The position numbers and the translations under genes are program-made. The notes below the pieces were generated by a model that did not search any database, was not told the origin of the DNA, and was given only the letters and a program-made list of their open reading frames with translations. 64,000 nt of DNA. Origin: Fictibacillus nanhaiensis. GTDB taxonomy: Bacteria > Bacillota > Bacilli > Bacillales > Fictibacillaceae. Within the stretch, counting starts at the first letter, position 1; the number at the start of each line of letters is the position of its first letter. The DNA is taken from contig JAFHKR010000039.1 of NCBI GenBank assembly GCA_017052515.1, positions 1,364,001-1,428,000 on the forward strand, in the 5' to 3' direction. Of this stretch, positions 19,191-28,917 are shown piece after piece.

Positions 19191-19238
19191 ATATTTCCCT
19201 CCTTTGCTCTTATGAAACTTTTAATCTTATGTTTGTTC

Positions 19239-19910
19239 TTACAACGGTCCGGAAATACCTTGTTTACGGATCATTAAGAAATGGGCACCCATCAAGCCTA
19301 ACAATGCTGCAGGAAGGAAGAATACGTGAATCGCAAAGAAACGCGTGAGCGTCTGTGCTCCAATAATCTCTCCGCCGGCAAGGAATGTTTTTGCAATCGG
19401 ACCAATAACAGGAATCGTCATAGCGATCTCAATTCCTACCTTAGTCGCAAATAGCGCTTTCATATCCCAAGGCAATAGATAACCTGTAAAACCTAAACCT
19501 AACATAACAAAGAAAATAAGTACTCCAACAACCCAGTTTAATTCTCTAGGCTTCTTATAAGCTCCCTGGAAAAATACGCGCAATGTATGTAGAAACATCA
19601 TTACGATAACAAGGCTCGCGCCCCAGTGGTGCATTCCGCGTACGATTACTCCAAATGCCACTTCATTTTGCAGGTAATATACGGATTCCCAAGCATTCAC
19701 GATATCAGGCACATAGTACATCGTTAAGAACATACCTGAAAGAATTTGGATAACCGTGATGAAGAAAGTTAATCCACCGAAACAGTAAACGAACGCAGAA
19801 AAATGATGTGCGGGGTTTACGTGTTCAGGTACTTCATGGTCTGCAACATCTCTCCAAAGCGGCGTAATATCCAGGCGCTCATCTACCCAGTCATAAATCT
19901 TTTGTAGCAT
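19239..19910 (-). CDS. qcrB: Menaquinol:cytochrome c reductase, cytochrome b6-like subunit
   Basis: 223 residues, the b6-type four-helix core. Heme-ligand histidines are expected in HFSAFVYCFGGLTF, RGMHHWGASLVIVMMFLHTLRVF and RFFAIHVFFLPAALLGLMGAHF; GFTGYLLPWDMKA is the quinol-site loop. Oxidises menaquinol in the membrane. The start overlaps the space just after qcrA (3-base gap). Confidence 0.96.
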   Translation of the reverse strand: MLQKIYDWVDERLDITPLWRDVADHEVPEHVNPAHHFSAFVYCFGGLTFFITVIQILSGMFLTMYYVPDIVNAWESVYYLQNEVAFGVIVRGMHHWGASLVIVMMFLHTLRVFFQGAYKKPRELNWVVGVLIFFVMLGLGFTGYLLPWDMKALFATKVGIEIAMTIPVIGPIAKTFLAGGEIIGAQTLTRFFAIHVFFLPAALLGLMGAHFLMIRKQGISGPL

Positions 19911-19913
19911 TCA

Positions 19914-20417
19914 TTACGCCCCCTTTCTTGGTTTTGCCTTTCCTAAATAAAGCTTTCCATCTTTCACCTGGCTGTCATATACATCAAGCGGTGCAAGAGG
20001 TGCAGTTCCCTTAACATTCGTTCCATCCTTCGTATAACGGCCTAAGTGGCAAGGACAGAAGAACTGGTTAGGGTGCGATGGATCTGTATTCCAGTCTACC
20101 GTACAACCTAGATGTTTACAGATTGGAGAAAGTGCGATAATATCACCATTCTTCGCTTTATAAACCCAGGCAGATTGAGTGACATCAGACTCGTACCAGC
20201 CATCTTTTTGTTTGATTTTAAAATCGAAACGCTTTGGTTCATTCCCGATCTCATCCATGCTCGTAACCGCTACCAATTCTTGATCTGTTCCCTCTTTCAA
20301 AATCGGATCAAGGGCGAAACGGACCATTGGCATAAGCATGCCGGCAGCCATAAATCCGCCAACGCCAGTTAATGTGTAGTTTAAGAACTGACGTCTTGAA
20401 ATATCTTCCTTTGACAT
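19914..20417 (-). CDS. qcrA: Menaquinol:cytochrome c reductase, Rieske iron-sulfur subunit
   Basis: 167 residues from the ATG at 20417; the longer frame to 20561 runs through the promoter and is rejected. A twin-arginine-like start (SRRQFLNYTLTGVGGFMAAGMLMPMVRF) anchors it. The [2Fe-2S] ligands are in PICKHLGC and FCPCHLGRY, including the disulfide cysteines. First gene of qcrABC, with a G-rich ribosome binding site 6 bases upstream. Confidence 0.96.
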   Translation of the reverse strand: MSKEDISRRQFLNYTLTGVGGFMAAGMLMPMVRFALDPILKEGTDQELVAVTSMDEIGNEPKRFDFKIKQKDGWYESDVTQSAWVYKAKNGDIIALSPICKHLGCTVDWNTDPSHPNQFFCPCHLGRYTKDGTNVKGTAPLAPLDVYDSQVKDGKLYLGKAKPRKGA

Positions 20418-20488
20418 TGTTTTCCCCCCCTTATGCTGTAAATGACGGTCCATCCGGACTTTTACACACATATTACTAGGACATAAAC

Positions 20489-20525
20489 ATGATAGCTTAT
20501 GTTGTCTTTTAATGTCAATATGACA
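20489..20525 (-). promoter_or_regulatory. qcrABC promoter with a palindrome over the -35 box
   Basis: TTGACA (20518-20513), 18-base spacer, TATCAT (20494-20489), about 70 bases before qcrA. The -35 is part of the palindrome TGTCATATTGACA (20525-20513), an operator-like inverted repeat whose regulator is unknown to me. Confidence 0.65.
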
Positions 20526-20536
20526 TGTGGTAAATA

Positions 20537-21001
20537 TTACGAATTTATACTCCTCTGCCAATCGTTGAAAATTAGCTGAAACAACGGTTTTACCTGCTCT
20601 TTTATCACTTCAAGTTTATACTTCTCGTCCATTGTCTCAAGCGGCAGAGCGGGTACCCAAAACAATTGACCTGAGAGTTGCTGTTCGAACTCCTTCCAAT
20701 ACACATCACTTGTCATCAGAAAAATATGTTTAAAATGTCCCGAGTTTTTTACGTGCTCTAAGAAACTAGTTAATCGTTCAAGAGCTCCTTCATTCTTAAC
20801 ATATGTAAAATTAGGTGATAAAAACAACCTGCCATGAAGCTGACGCTCGATCTCTGACGTTAACAGCTCCGTATACTCAGACATCGTCACACTCGATTTG
20901 AACTCATGAGAGAAACTAACTGGTGTTAACGGAATTAGTATCGAGTCCACATACTCACCAGATTTTAAGAATACGTCTGCATCTTGTGTTTTCCATTTCA
21001 T
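20537..21001 (-). CDS. ypiF: YpiF, DUF2487 protein
   Basis: 154 residues, soluble, no motif of known catalysis. MKWKTQDADVFLKSGEYVDSILIPLTPVSF is the recognisable family start. In Bacillus ypiF always precedes qcrA and may assist the bc complex; that is inference from synteny. Its stop lies about 10 bases upstream of the palindrome of the qcr promoter. Confidence 0.85.
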   Translation of the reverse strand: MKWKTQDADVFLKSGEYVDSILIPLTPVSFSHEFKSSVTMSEYTELLTSEIERQLHGRLFLSPNFTYVKNEGALERLTSFLEHVKNSGHFKHIFLMTSDVYWKEFEQQLSGQLFWVPALPLETMDEKYKLEVIKEQVKPLFQLIFNDWQRSINS

Positions 21002-21091
21002 AAAAAAATCTCCTTACTTGGTATGTACTGCTTCCTATCGTACCACATTTGTTTAGCTGGCAAGGTGTTTCGTCTAGAAAATAGGTAGATT

Positions 21092-21232
21092 TATAGATGT
21101 CGAAATAAGTCTAGGAATGTCGACTCGCGGATTAAAGCGAAAAACTCGTGGATAAAGTGACCAAACTTTAGGATTGCAGGCTAAAACTCGTGGATTCAAA
21201 GCCTAAATTTTTGGATTGGGTGCAATATTTCT
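21092..21232. repeat. Degenerate ~21-22-bp repeats, locus 1
   Basis: Begins GTCGACTCGCGGATTAAAGCG and continues as variants of AAAACTCGTGGATTAAAGCG with a period of about 21-22 bp, roughly five units decaying to the right. The same opening and core recur at 31188-31265 and, inverted, at 54012-54079. Occupies much of the 329-bp ypiF-ypiB gap; no ORF or other signal seen there except the ypiB terminator. Confidence 0.65.
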
Positions 21233-21291
21233 ATGGTCAAGATCGACAATATCGTAGGTGCAAGCGTTAGCACAGAAGCCGCATAACCCAC

Positions 21292-21321
21292 AAAAAAGAC
21301 GACCCTATCAAAAGAGTCGCC
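21292..21321 (-). terminator. Terminator of ypiB
   Basis: GGCGACTC with GGGTCGTC (8 bp, two G-U), then six T on the minus strand, 9 bases after the ypiB stop. Confidence 0.8.
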
Positions 21322-21330
21322 TTCACACAA

Positions 21331-21882
21331 CTAGGATGGCTGTTTTTCTAAATTTTTTAGTTCATTGGTCCATTTTGTAAAGCTGTCATAATCCTTTTGG
21401 TCTAGTGCAGCATCGATCTTCGCCATAATATCGTTCTTGCGATAGGTTTCAATCGATTTTTCTAATACCATTTCCGCCCATATGCCGTATTTTTTGTCCA
21501 TCGACATATTTTGGGGCAAATGCGGGTTTTCTTCTAATACAGAAGCGTATTCGGGCGTCAGACGTGATGCGTTAAAATTAAGTTCAAGGTAGATCTCTTC
21601 TTCTTGGTTCAAGCGGATGTCATGAAATGATTTTTCGGCATCAGTCGTTAGAACATTTTGTTTGTAAAAACGGAACGGAACGCCGTCTGTGCACTGAGCT
21701 GACATGATTATGGCCTTTGGACAATATTCAGCTTTCTCGACAAAATGTACCTTCTCCATCAGTTGGTCATCACTAACTAAATAGTTTAATAACCAAACAC
21801 ATTCGCGCTTCTTTAACTGATAATGATTAAGGAACCATTTGATAAAATCCTTTTTTTCAAGGACCGAAACGGTGCTGCTCAT
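21331..21882 (-). CDS. ypiB: YpiB, UPF0302 protein
   Basis: 183 residues from the ATG at 21882 (GGGGGG 6 bases upstream). Recognisable by KKDFIKWFLNHYQLKKRECVWLLNYL and the C-terminal IDAALDQKDYDSFTKWTNEL. Function unknown. It lies between ypiA and ypiF as in B. subtilis. Confidence 0.87.
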   Translation of the reverse strand: MSSTVSVLEKKDFIKWFLNHYQLKKRECVWLLNYLVSDDQLMEKVHFVEKAEYCPKAIIMSAQCTDGVPFRFYKQNVLTTDAEKSFHDIRLNQEEEIYLELNFNASRLTPEYASVLEENPHLPQNMSMDKKYGIWAEMVLEKSIETYRKNDIMAKIDAALDQKDYDSFTKWTNELKNLEKQPS

Positions 21883-21972
21883 TGCAATCCCCCCATCATT
21901 CAAAAACACGTCATCTTGATACTAAATATATTCTCTCACTGCTCGTAAAATCCTTCTTCACTTGTGAAAGTT

Positions 21973-23226
21973 TTAAAATTCTTCCAGTCTGTTTAAAACA
22001 TCCTCGATATCATCTCGTTCAGGGCTTTGATTTAAAAGGTTCTGCAGAATGGTCTTCGCTTTCTTCTGCTCTCCTTCCTCGATGAGGAAATACGCATACT
22101 CTTCTAAGAACACCGGGTCCTCAGTAAACAACTGAGATGCTTTATCAAACCATTTTGCAGCCTCGCTATACTCTTCCGTTTCTTTATTAGCTGTAGCTAG
22201 ATGCCAGTACATGAGAGGAATCTCTTCTTTCGTTTCTGCAAGTGACTTGTAGAGACTAAGTATATCTTCATATCTTTCTTCACGAATGTACTGATCTCCT
22301 AACCGTAGTAGTGGCTCGATCAGAGTCGGATTGAGTTCTAGTGCTTGTTTTACCCACTGTTCACCTTGATCAGGATTGTGCAGTTTATAAGCTAGCCTTG
22401 CAGCCTGCAGATAGATGTTTTCGTTATGTTCATCTCTTTTTAATCCTTCAGTGATTACGTCATATGCCTCTGTTAAAGCCCCTTCTTCTTCATAGGATTC
22501 AGATAGTACACTATAGAGGGTCGTATAATCAGGATCCATGTCTTTTAGTTCTTCAAGGCTTGCGATCGCTTCTTTAAACTCACCTGCTTTGAAAGCAGTT
22601 ACCCCGTGACCAAATAAACTGTATAGATCTTTATGGTGATCCAGACCTTTTCTGTAGTATGGAAGTGATTCTTCAAACTTACCAGCTCTGCTTAGTGCTT
22701 CGGCATATCTTAATGTTACATCTTCAATTTCAGCTTTTTCGTCGATCGCTACTTTTAATAGTGGCAAACTTGAATCAAATTTACCTTGTCTTAAATAAAA
22801 GTCACCTAAAGCATAAGCGAGTACAGGATGCTTCTGGTCCTTTTGATGCGCTTCTAGAAGCTTACGTTCTGCCACTTCTGTTAGTCCAAGACTTTCATAC
22901 AGATCTGCTTGAAGAATAAGTGCTCTTAAATATTCATCATCTTCTTCACTTACTTGATCTAAATACTCAATCGCTTTTTCATCCATTCCTTCATCTAAAC
23001 AGCACTCTGCCATGGATACGAGCAGTTCTCCGTCTTCAGGGTACTTTTCAAGCAACTCATTAAAAAGGTTCATTGCTTCTGATGTGTGGCCCCAGTTCAA
23101 ATAGACTTCTGCGATCTCAAACTTTTCTGGGTCTTGAGCCGTTTGTTTTATTTTATCTAATAGCGACATTCCTTTTTCTACGTCACCATGTTCAACAAGC
23201 CTGATTGCATCTTGAATTTCGTTCAC
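21973..23226 (-). CDS. ypiA: TPR-repeat protein YpiA
   Basis: 417 residues from the GTG at 23226, which has AAGGGAG 8 bases upstream; the ATG at 23292 would overlap the neighbouring gene. It is built almost wholly of tetratricopeptide repeats of about 34 residues (for example YLNWGHTSEAMNLFNELLEKYPEDGELLVSMAECCLDEGMDEKAIEYL). Acidic, cytoplasmic, probably a protein-binding scaffold with unknown partners. Confidence 0.87.
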   Translation of the reverse strand: MNEIQDAIRLVEHGDVEKGMSLLDKIKQTAQDPEKFEIAEVYLNWGHTSEAMNLFNELLEKYPEDGELLVSMAECCLDEGMDEKAIEYLDQVSEEDDEYLRALILQADLYESLGLTEVAERKLLEAHQKDQKHPVLAYALGDFYLRQGKFDSSLPLLKVAIDEKAEIEDVTLRYAEALSRAGKFEESLPYYRKGLDHHKDLYSLFGHGVTAFKAGEFKEAIASLEELKDMDPDYTTLYSVLSESYEEEGALTEAYDVITEGLKRDEHNENIYLQAARLAYKLHNPDQGEQWVKQALELNPTLIEPLLRLGDQYIREERYEDILSLYKSLAETKEEIPLMYWHLATANKETEEYSEAAKWFDKASQLFTEDPVFLEEYAYFLIEEGEQKKAKTILQNLLNQSPERDDIEDVLNRLEEF

Positions 23227-23263
23227 TGATAAAACTCCCTTATCCCTTGTATTCTTGTGCCTA

Positions 23264-24136
23264 TTATACACGAGATACGAGAGATTCTCCAAAACGACGG
23301 GGCTTTACTACGATAATTTCTTTTCCGTACCCTTGATGTTTTTCTCTATCATGATGAGTAAAGACGATTCTGCCTCTAACGATTACCGCTTGTAAAACAT
23401 CACGCAGTCCATCTGTACGGTAGATGCAATAATCCGCATCGCTTCCTGGAAAAAGACCGCCTTTTACAGGATATAGACCGAGCATTTTTAAACTAGGTAA
23501 CGAGATGGGTGCGAATTCACAAAAATCATGAAAAAGTGTTGGAATCTGACGTTTGATCGATAGCTCGTTCCATTTTTTGTGCCACGTATTTTTCAACTTT
23601 TGATCTACGCTCGATGGGAAGGTTGGAAAGATTATGGTACCATAACTGAAATTGGCTTCACTTATTCTCTCCCAGATCACATGTTTTAACTGAGCAAAAT
23701 CTTTACAGATCAACTGGATGAACGGAATTTTCTGTTTTCGGCAAAAACTCATCATCTGTGGTGTGATCTTTTCTGGAGACATGCTTAGACCGATGCAATA
23801 GTCTATTGAACTTGATATTAAGAGATGCCTCGTTCGCTTTAATTCTGTTTCGGCTTCATGTAAATAGTTGATCTCAGCAGATGTTAACAGCGTAGTAGTG
23901 CCATTTCTAACTCTCTCACTTAGATTCTGTCGTACCTTTTCGATAGGCAATCTATTTAATGACATTAGAGGACTGATATGCCCAGGAATCATCTTTACAC
24001 CTTGCATACACATCTTCATCACATTCATTCTAAGAGGGCCCTGTGAGACATAGGAGATTTTTTGAGAGTCTACTAGATAAGATAGAACAGTGTCTGTACC
24101 GAGCGATTGCAGCGGGCGCTCAATGATATATCGCAT
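23264..24136 (-). CDS. Amidohydrolase-like protein lacking the HxH metal site
   Basis: 290 residues from the ATG at 24136 (GGAGG 7 bases upstream). The C-terminus has the amidohydrolase-superfamily closing pattern LKMLGLYPVKGGLFPGSDADYCIYRTD...AVIVRGRIVF, and the N-terminal part has GTTTLLTSAEINYLHEAE. Where active enzymes have PG.IDxHxH, this one reads IPGHISPLMSL, so the metal-binding pair is lost, and no carboxylated lysine is obvious. I infer a degenerate, probably non-catalytic or repurposed homologue. It lies where B. subtilis has tyrA-aroE, between hisC and ypiA. Confidence 0.7.
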   Translation of the reverse strand: MRYIIERPLQSLGTDTVLSYLVDSQKISYVSQGPLRMNVMKMCMQGVKMIPGHISPLMSLNRLPIEKVRQNLSERVRNGTTTLLTSAEINYLHEAETELKRTRHLLISSSIDYCIGLSMSPEKITPQMMSFCRKQKIPFIQLICKDFAQLKHVIWERISEANFSYGTIIFPTFPSSVDQKLKNTWHKKWNELSIKRQIPTLFHDFCEFAPISLPSLKMLGLYPVKGGLFPGSDADYCIYRTDGLRDVLQAVIVRGRIVFTHHDREKHQGYGKEIIVVKPRRFGESLVSRV

Positions 24137-24226
24137 AGCTCGCCTCCTTTTTTCTCTATAAGACAAGTTATGATAGAGATGAGGCTTTTATGATAGAAAA
24201 ATTTCAGAGAAAATAAAAATGAGGAC

Positions 24227-24259
24227 AAAAAAAGTCCTGACATGTAAGCGCTGTCAGGA
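24227..24259 (-). terminator. Second terminator downstream of hisC
   Basis: Perfect 8-bp stem TCCTGACA / TGTCAGGA with a 9-base loop, then a C and seven T on the minus strand. It follows the first hairpin at 24353-24386, giving a double stop before the amidohydrolase-like gene. Confidence 0.9.
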
Positions 24260-24352
24260 AAGTATAATATGGATAGGAGTGGAGAGAAACCATATTACAT
24301 TCATTATAAATAGAGCTTATTTAAAATGCAACACTTTTTTGAAAATTATGAA

Positions 24353-24386
24353 AATAGCCCGATATCATAAAAATAATCGGGCTATT
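24353..24386 (-). terminator. First terminator of the trp-hisC operon
   Basis: Perfect 11-bp stem AATAGCCCGAT / ATCGGGCTATT, 12 bases after the hisC stop; the tail is TTTTCAT. Confidence 0.85.
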
Positions 24387-24398
24387 GTTGATGGTATT

Positions 24399-25505
24399 TT
24401 ATTTATTCACTTTCTCTACTACAGAATCAATGTACGCCCCTAGGTGTTCGATGATCTCTTTGTTCTGTTCTTCTTCACCGATCGTAACACGAATCATAGT
24501 AGGAAAGCCTAATGCACTTCCCGACCGGACAATATATCCCTTACGAAGAAGATAATCAAACGCTTGGTCAGCATCTGATTTAACGTCTAGCAAGATAAAG
24601 TTTGCTTCAGAAGGATAGTACAACAGTTCTTTTTCATCACAGAATGCATAAAACATTTCAAGACCTTTTCTGTTCTTCTCTTTGCATTCTGTAATAAACG
24701 TATCATCTTCCAATGCTCCGATCGCTGCAGCTTGAGCGATTCGGGAAGTGTTGAAAGGCTCTCTAGCAGGTTCGATAGATTGGATGATAGAAGACTGAGC
24801 TACTCCATAACCAATCCGAAGCGCAGCTAGTCCATGAGCTTTTGAGAACGTTCTTAAGATCACTAGATTCGGATACTTATCCAAGTAATCTAATGTGTTT
24901 GGATAATCAGCAGCTGATACATATTCATAATAAGCTTCGTCACTCACTACGACTACATCAGACGGAACTTTTTCCATAAAGTTTACAAACTCCGACTCTG
25001 GAATATAGTTTCCAGTCGGGTTGTTCGGGTTGCAGAGCCAGACGATTCTCGTATCTTGGTCGATCACCTCGAGCATAGCATCTAGATCGTGATTGCCGTC
25101 GACCAGCTGAACCTCTCTGACTTCAGCTCCTTCAATGACAGCGTTATGCCTGTATTGTGGAAAAGTAGGAGCTGCCATCACGGTATTGGTTTCAGGTGAA
25201 AGATAAGCTCGACAAAGAATTTGTACGACTTCATCGGATCCGTTTCCGAAAATAATCTGTTCTTGATTCACTTGAAGTTGGTTGGAGAGTTTCTCTCTAA
25301 GTTCAGCTGAATAGCCGTCTGGATATACGTGAAGCTGTGATAACTCCTCATTTATTTTCTCTTTTGCAAGCTCAGAACATCCGTAAGGGTTCTCGTTTGA
25401 AGCGAGTTTTACGATTTTCTCTAGACCTAGTTCACGCTTCACTTCTTCTACTGGTTTACCTGGTTTGTAAGGTTTTAAAGATAACAACTGCTGTTTCGGC
25501 TGCAT
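24399..25505 (-). CDS. hisC: Histidinol-phosphate aminotransferase
   Basis: 368 residues, PLP fold-type I. It makes histidinol phosphate from imidazole-acetol phosphate and in Bacillus also transaminates aromatic 2-oxoacids, which is why it sits in the trp operon. Motifs: [34 protein letters not shown], and the PLP lysine in [17 protein letters not shown]. The following genes tyrA and aroE of B. subtilis are absent here. It follows trpA by 14 bases. Confidence 0.96.
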   Translation of the reverse strand: MQPKQQLLSLKPYKPGKPVEEVKRELGLEKIVKLASNENPYGCSELAKEKINEELSQLHVYPDGYSAELREKLSNQLQVNQEQIIFGNGSDEVVQILCRAYLSPETNTVMAAPTFPQYRHNAVIEGAEVREVQLVDGNHDLDAMLEVIDQDTRIVWLCNPNNPTGNYIPESEFVNFMEKVPSDVVVVSDEAYYEYVSAADYPNTLDYLDKYPNLVILRTFSKAHGLAALRIGYGVAQSSIIQSIEPAREPFNTSRIAQAAAIGALEDDTFITECKEKNRKGLEMFYAFCDEKELLYYPSEANFILLDVKSDADQAFDYLLRKGYIVRSGSALGFPTMIRVTIGEEEQNKEIIEHLGAYIDSVVEKVNK

Positions 25506-25519
25506 TTTCCCACTCCTTT

Positions 25520-26326
25520 TTAACGACTATAGACAGGCAGTAATGACTCAATATACGATTTAAACGTTTTGATCGCTTCCTCTCTGTTCGTTAGCAGGTC
25601 ACTCTCTAGTTCCTCAATCTTTTTAACGATCGCACTGCCTACGATAAACCCATCGCTGCTGCCATCAAACTGCTGGATCTGTTCACGTGTAGACAGTCCG
25701 AACCCTACTAAGACAGGAACGCGACAGTTTTGTTTCGCGGCTTTTAGAAAATCGTCCAAACCTGCTCGAAACTCACTTCTGATGCCTGTTACACCTAACG
25801 ATGAGATGCAATATAAAAAGCCTTCTGCCTCACTACTGAGTCTTACAAGCTTTTCTTCACGTGTTGTAGGTGAAACGAGCGAGATAAGAGCTAGGTTGTG
25901 CTCTGAACACATCTTTTGTAGATATCCGCTTTCTTCATACGGTAGATCAGGGACTAAAACCCCGTCAACCCCGCTATCCTCTGCTAACTTCAGGAAACGA
26001 TTTTCTCCTAATTGTAACAAAAGATTATAATAAGTAAAGATAATTACCGGAATCTTCAATCCTCTTTCTCGAAGCTTTGAAACGAGCTTTACGGTTTTCT
26101 CAAGATTCATGTTTTGTGCCAAACCTCTCATACCTGCCCGTTGAATAACAGGTCCATCAGCTAAAGGGTCTGAGTATGGAACACCCAGCTCGAGGGCGTG
26201 TGCTCCACACTGTTCAAGAGCGAGTGACAGTTCGATCGTTGCTTCTTCACATGGATCACCAGCCATGATATACGGAGTGAAACGATAATCTGAAGAATGT
26301 TGAAAGACTTCCCATCTCTTATTCAT
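25520..26326 (-). CDS. trpA: Tryptophan synthase alpha chain
   Basis: 268 residues, TIM barrel. It cleaves indole-3-glycerol phosphate and hands indole to TrpB. Catalytic residues are in [19 protein letters not shown] (Glu and Asp), with [15 protein letters not shown] and the phosphate loop [10 protein letters not shown] and GFIVGSAIV. It starts 2 bases past the end of trpB. Confidence 0.97.
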   Translation of the reverse strand: MNKRWEVFQHSSDYRFTPYIMAGDPCEEATIELSLALEQCGAHALELGVPYSDPLADGPVIQRAGMRGLAQNMNLEKTVKLVSKLRERGLKIPVIIFTYYNLLLQLGENRFLKLAEDSGVDGVLVPDLPYEESGYLQKMCSEHNLALISLVSPTTREEKLVRLSSEAEGFLYCISSLGVTGIRSEFRAGLDDFLKAAKQNCRVPVLVGFGLSTREQIQQFDGSSDGFIVGSAIVKKIEELESDLLTNREEAIKTFKSYIESLLPVYSR

Positions 26327-26328
26327 CT

Positions 26329-27528
26329 TTACTCGCCCCCCTCTTCAAATTCCATCAGTGTATGAACATCTTTGTCGCCTCTTCCAGATAAACAGACGAC
26401 GATATGTTGATCTTTTTGCATTTCTTTAGCAAGCTTCAGACTATAAGCTACGGCATGTGCACTCTCTAACGCACATAGAATACCTTCGTTCTCACATAAA
26501 AGCTTCAATGCATGTAATGCTTCTTCATCTGTTACGGCTTCATATGTTACTCTTTTTGTTTCATGAAGGTAGGCATGTTCCGGTCCTATTCCTGGATAAT
26601 CGAGTCCTGCTGAGATCGAGTATGGTTCTGTAATCTGTCCTTCGCTCGTTTGAAGAAGCTTTGTCAACGAACCGTGAATCACACCATTCGAACCTTTAGA
26701 TAACGTTGCCGCATGATGAGCTGTCTCTACACCCATACCTGCTGCCTCTACCCCGTACAGTGGTACATCTTTTTCAATAAACGGTGCGAACATGCCAATG
26801 GCATTACTGCCACCACCAACACAAGCCACAACAGCATCTGGAAGCTTTCCTTTTTGAATCTCTTTAAACTGACTCTCTGTTTCATAACCGATCACCTGCT
26901 GAAATTGTTTGACCATCTTCGGGTATGGATAAGGTCCTACAGCTGATCCGATGAGATAGAACGTGTCTTCGACCGCAGCAACCCATTCCCGGATCGCTTC
27001 ATTCGTAGCATCTTTTAACGTTTGGCTGCCACTAGTTACCTCTATCACTTCTGCTCCTAACAGTTTCATGCGAAAAACATTTAAAGCTTGTCTTCTTATA
27101 TCTTCTTTTCCCATATATACCTTACAAGACAGTCCATACTTCGCTGCTACAGTCGCTGCTGCTACACCATGCTGCCCTGCTCCGGTCTCTGCGATGATCT
27201 TCTTCTTGCCCATCCTCACAGCTAAAAGTGCTTGACCGATGGCATTGTTGATCTTATGTGCCCCTGTGTGGTTCAAATCTTCCCTTTTTAAATAGATGGA
27301 TGCTCCACCATTCGACTCACTCAATCGATCTGCTTTCGTTAATGGAGTAGGACGACCAGAATAAATGGCTAGTTCACGTTGAAACAGCTCATTGAATTCT
27401 CGATCTTGGATCGCTTCATCAAAAGCCGTCTCAAGCTCTTCGAGTGCGAACATGATCGTTTCTGGAACGTATTTTCCGCCGAACACTCCATATCTTCCTC
27501 TATTATCAGGTACTGTAGCTGTAGTCAT
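26329..27528 (-). CDS. trpB: Tryptophan synthase beta chain
   Basis: 399 residues. It condenses indole with serine using PLP. The PLP lysine is in [19 protein letters not shown], the phosphate loop is [14 protein letters not shown], and [14 protein letters not shown] carries the catalytic glutamate region. The start overlaps trpF by 4 bases. Confidence 0.98.
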   Translation of the reverse strand: MTTATVPDNRGRYGVFGGKYVPETIMFALEELETAFDEAIQDREFNELFQRELAIYSGRPTPLTKADRLSESNGGASIYLKREDLNHTGAHKINNAIGQALLAVRMGKKKIIAETGAGQHGVAAATVAAKYGLSCKVYMGKEDIRRQALNVFRMKLLGAEVIEVTSGSQTLKDATNEAIREWVAAVEDTFYLIGSAVGPYPYPKMVKQFQQVIGYETESQFKEIQKGKLPDAVVACVGGGSNAIGMFAPFIEKDVPLYGVEAAGMGVETAHHAATLSKGSNGVIHGSLTKLLQTSEGQITEPYSISAGLDYPGIGPEHAYLHETKRVTYEAVTDEEALHALKLLCENEGILCALESAHAVAYSLKLAKEMQKDQHIVVCLSGRGDKDVHTLMEFEEGGE

Positions 27529-28157
27529 CTCATGATCATCCTTTCAAGCGTTTCTATTTTTTGTACACTTTTTTTGCCGTTTTCTTCGATACCACCACTT
27601 AAGTCGATTCCATGTGGATGCAGTCTCATTAGTTCTGAAACATTATCTGGTTTGATTCCGCCAGCTATGAAACACGTAATCCCTATCTGTTCTGCCTTTC
27701 TCATCATATTCGGAACTTCTTTCCACGAAAACGGAATCCCCGTTCCACCAAATTGCCCTTGAGATACAGAGTCAATGATAAGGGCATCTGATACTTTGCC
27801 GTATGTCGCTATTTCTTTAATAATGTTTTCACTAAATGGAAGTGCTTTATAGATTTTTTTGTTGCAGTGATCTCTTATTTCCTTAAGCTGATGAATTGAT
27901 TCAGTTCCGTGACACTGGATGATATCAATGGGTACTGTGTTAACAACTTCCTTGATTTTTTCTAGAGTTGCATTTTGAAATACACCTACTAACTTTTTTG
28001 GTTTTCCGTATTTCTCGATCCAGCGGTTGACATTCTTAGGATCAACTTCTCTTCTACTTTCCGCAAAGATAAAACCGATCAGGTCTGCTTTTGTTTCGAT
28101 GAGCAGTTTGTAGTCTTCTTCGGACTGACAACCACAATATTTAATTTGAACAGTCAT
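27525..28157 (-). CDS. trpF: Phosphoribosylanthranilate isomerase
   Basis: 210 residues, TIM barrel. It isomerises phosphoribosylanthranilate to the deoxyribulose form. The general-base cysteine is in [11 protein letters not shown] and the acid aspartate in [19 protein letters not shown]; phosphate binding is [11 protein letters not shown] and [14 protein letters not shown]. It overlaps trpC by 17 bases. Confidence 0.96.
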   Translation of the reverse strand: MTVQIKYCGCQSEEDYKLLIETKADLIGFIFAESRREVDPKNVNRWIEKYGKPKKLVGVFQNATLEKIKEVVNTVPIDIIQCHGTESIHQLKEIRDHCNKKIYKALPFSENIIKEIATYGKVSDALIIDSVSQGQFGGTGIPFSWKEVPNMMRKAEQIGITCFIAGGIKPDNVSELMRLHPHGIDLSGGIEENGKKSVQKIETLERMIMR

Positions 28158-28917
28158 GATAAAGCTCTCTGATTTTCTTTTCGATAGAGTCCGCTCGCAT
28201 CAATGTTTCTCCGATCAACATGCCGTTCACATGATGATCGAACAGACTCTTAACATCTGATGCTGTTTTGATACCACTCTCACTGATAACAAGTGTTTCG
28301 TTTTTAATAGATGGAAGAAGAGAAAACGTATGCTCGATATCTGTTGTGAACGATTTAAGGTCACGGTTGTTTATCCCGATCATAGATGGATTGCAAACGT
28401 CGTAAACTTGCTTAATCTCTTGTTCTGAATGAACTTCGACCAAGCACTCTAAACCACAGTCCGTTGCTAGTGTATGAAGCTTCTCTAATCGTTCACTTGT
28501 TAAGCAAGCTGCAATGAGTAGAATCGCATCCGCTCCGTTCTCAACGCTCTCAATGATCTGCTTTTCATCTATGATGAAATCCTTCCTTAAAAGAGGCAGC
28601 GAGACATGATTGCGAATATCTTTTAAATATTGAAGGTCTCCTTGAAAGAACTCGGTGTCCGTTAAGACGGATAAGCAAGATGCGCCAGCTTTTTCATACT
28701 CAACAGCGATCTCTACAGGATTGAAATTTTCTTTGATGATTCCTTTTGATGGTGAAGCTTTTTTCACTTCAGCGATCAACGCTGGTCTTTTAATAGAGTT
28801 TGCAAGTTTATAAGCAAAAGGTCGATGATCTTTATCGGTAAAGTCCAGCTCACCTTTATTGAATGAAGGGAGAACGGCTATTTCTTTTTCTTTTTGTTTT
28901 AATATTTTAGTTAACAT
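28141..28917 (-). CDS. trpC: Indole-3-glycerol phosphate synthase
   Basis: 258 residues from the ATG at 28917 (the ORF can be read from a GTG at 28923). Motifs: RPALIAEVKKASPSKGII (catalytic Lys), LRKDFIIDEKQI, IGINNRDLKSF, and ISESGIKTASDV. It overlaps the trpD stop by about 11 bases, so the trp genes are tightly coupled. Confidence 0.97.
   Translation of the reverse strand: MLTKILKQKEKEIAVLPSFNKGELDFTDKDHRPFAYKLANSIKRPALIAEVKKASPSKGIIKENFNPVEIAVEYEKAGASCLSVLTDTEFFQGDLQYLKDIRNHVSLPLLRKDFIIDEKQIIESVENGADAILLIAACLTSERLEKLHTLATDCGLECLVEVHSEQEIKQVYDVCNPSMIGINNRDLKSFTTDIEHTFSLLPSIKNETLVISESGIKTASDVKSLFDHHVNGMLIGETLMRADSIEKKIRELYHDCSN

Noticed and set aside
20418-20561. Longer N-terminus of the Rieske protein
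   Set aside because: These codons overlap the promoter and the twin-arginine start would be internal; the ATG at 20417 has a good ribosome binding site.
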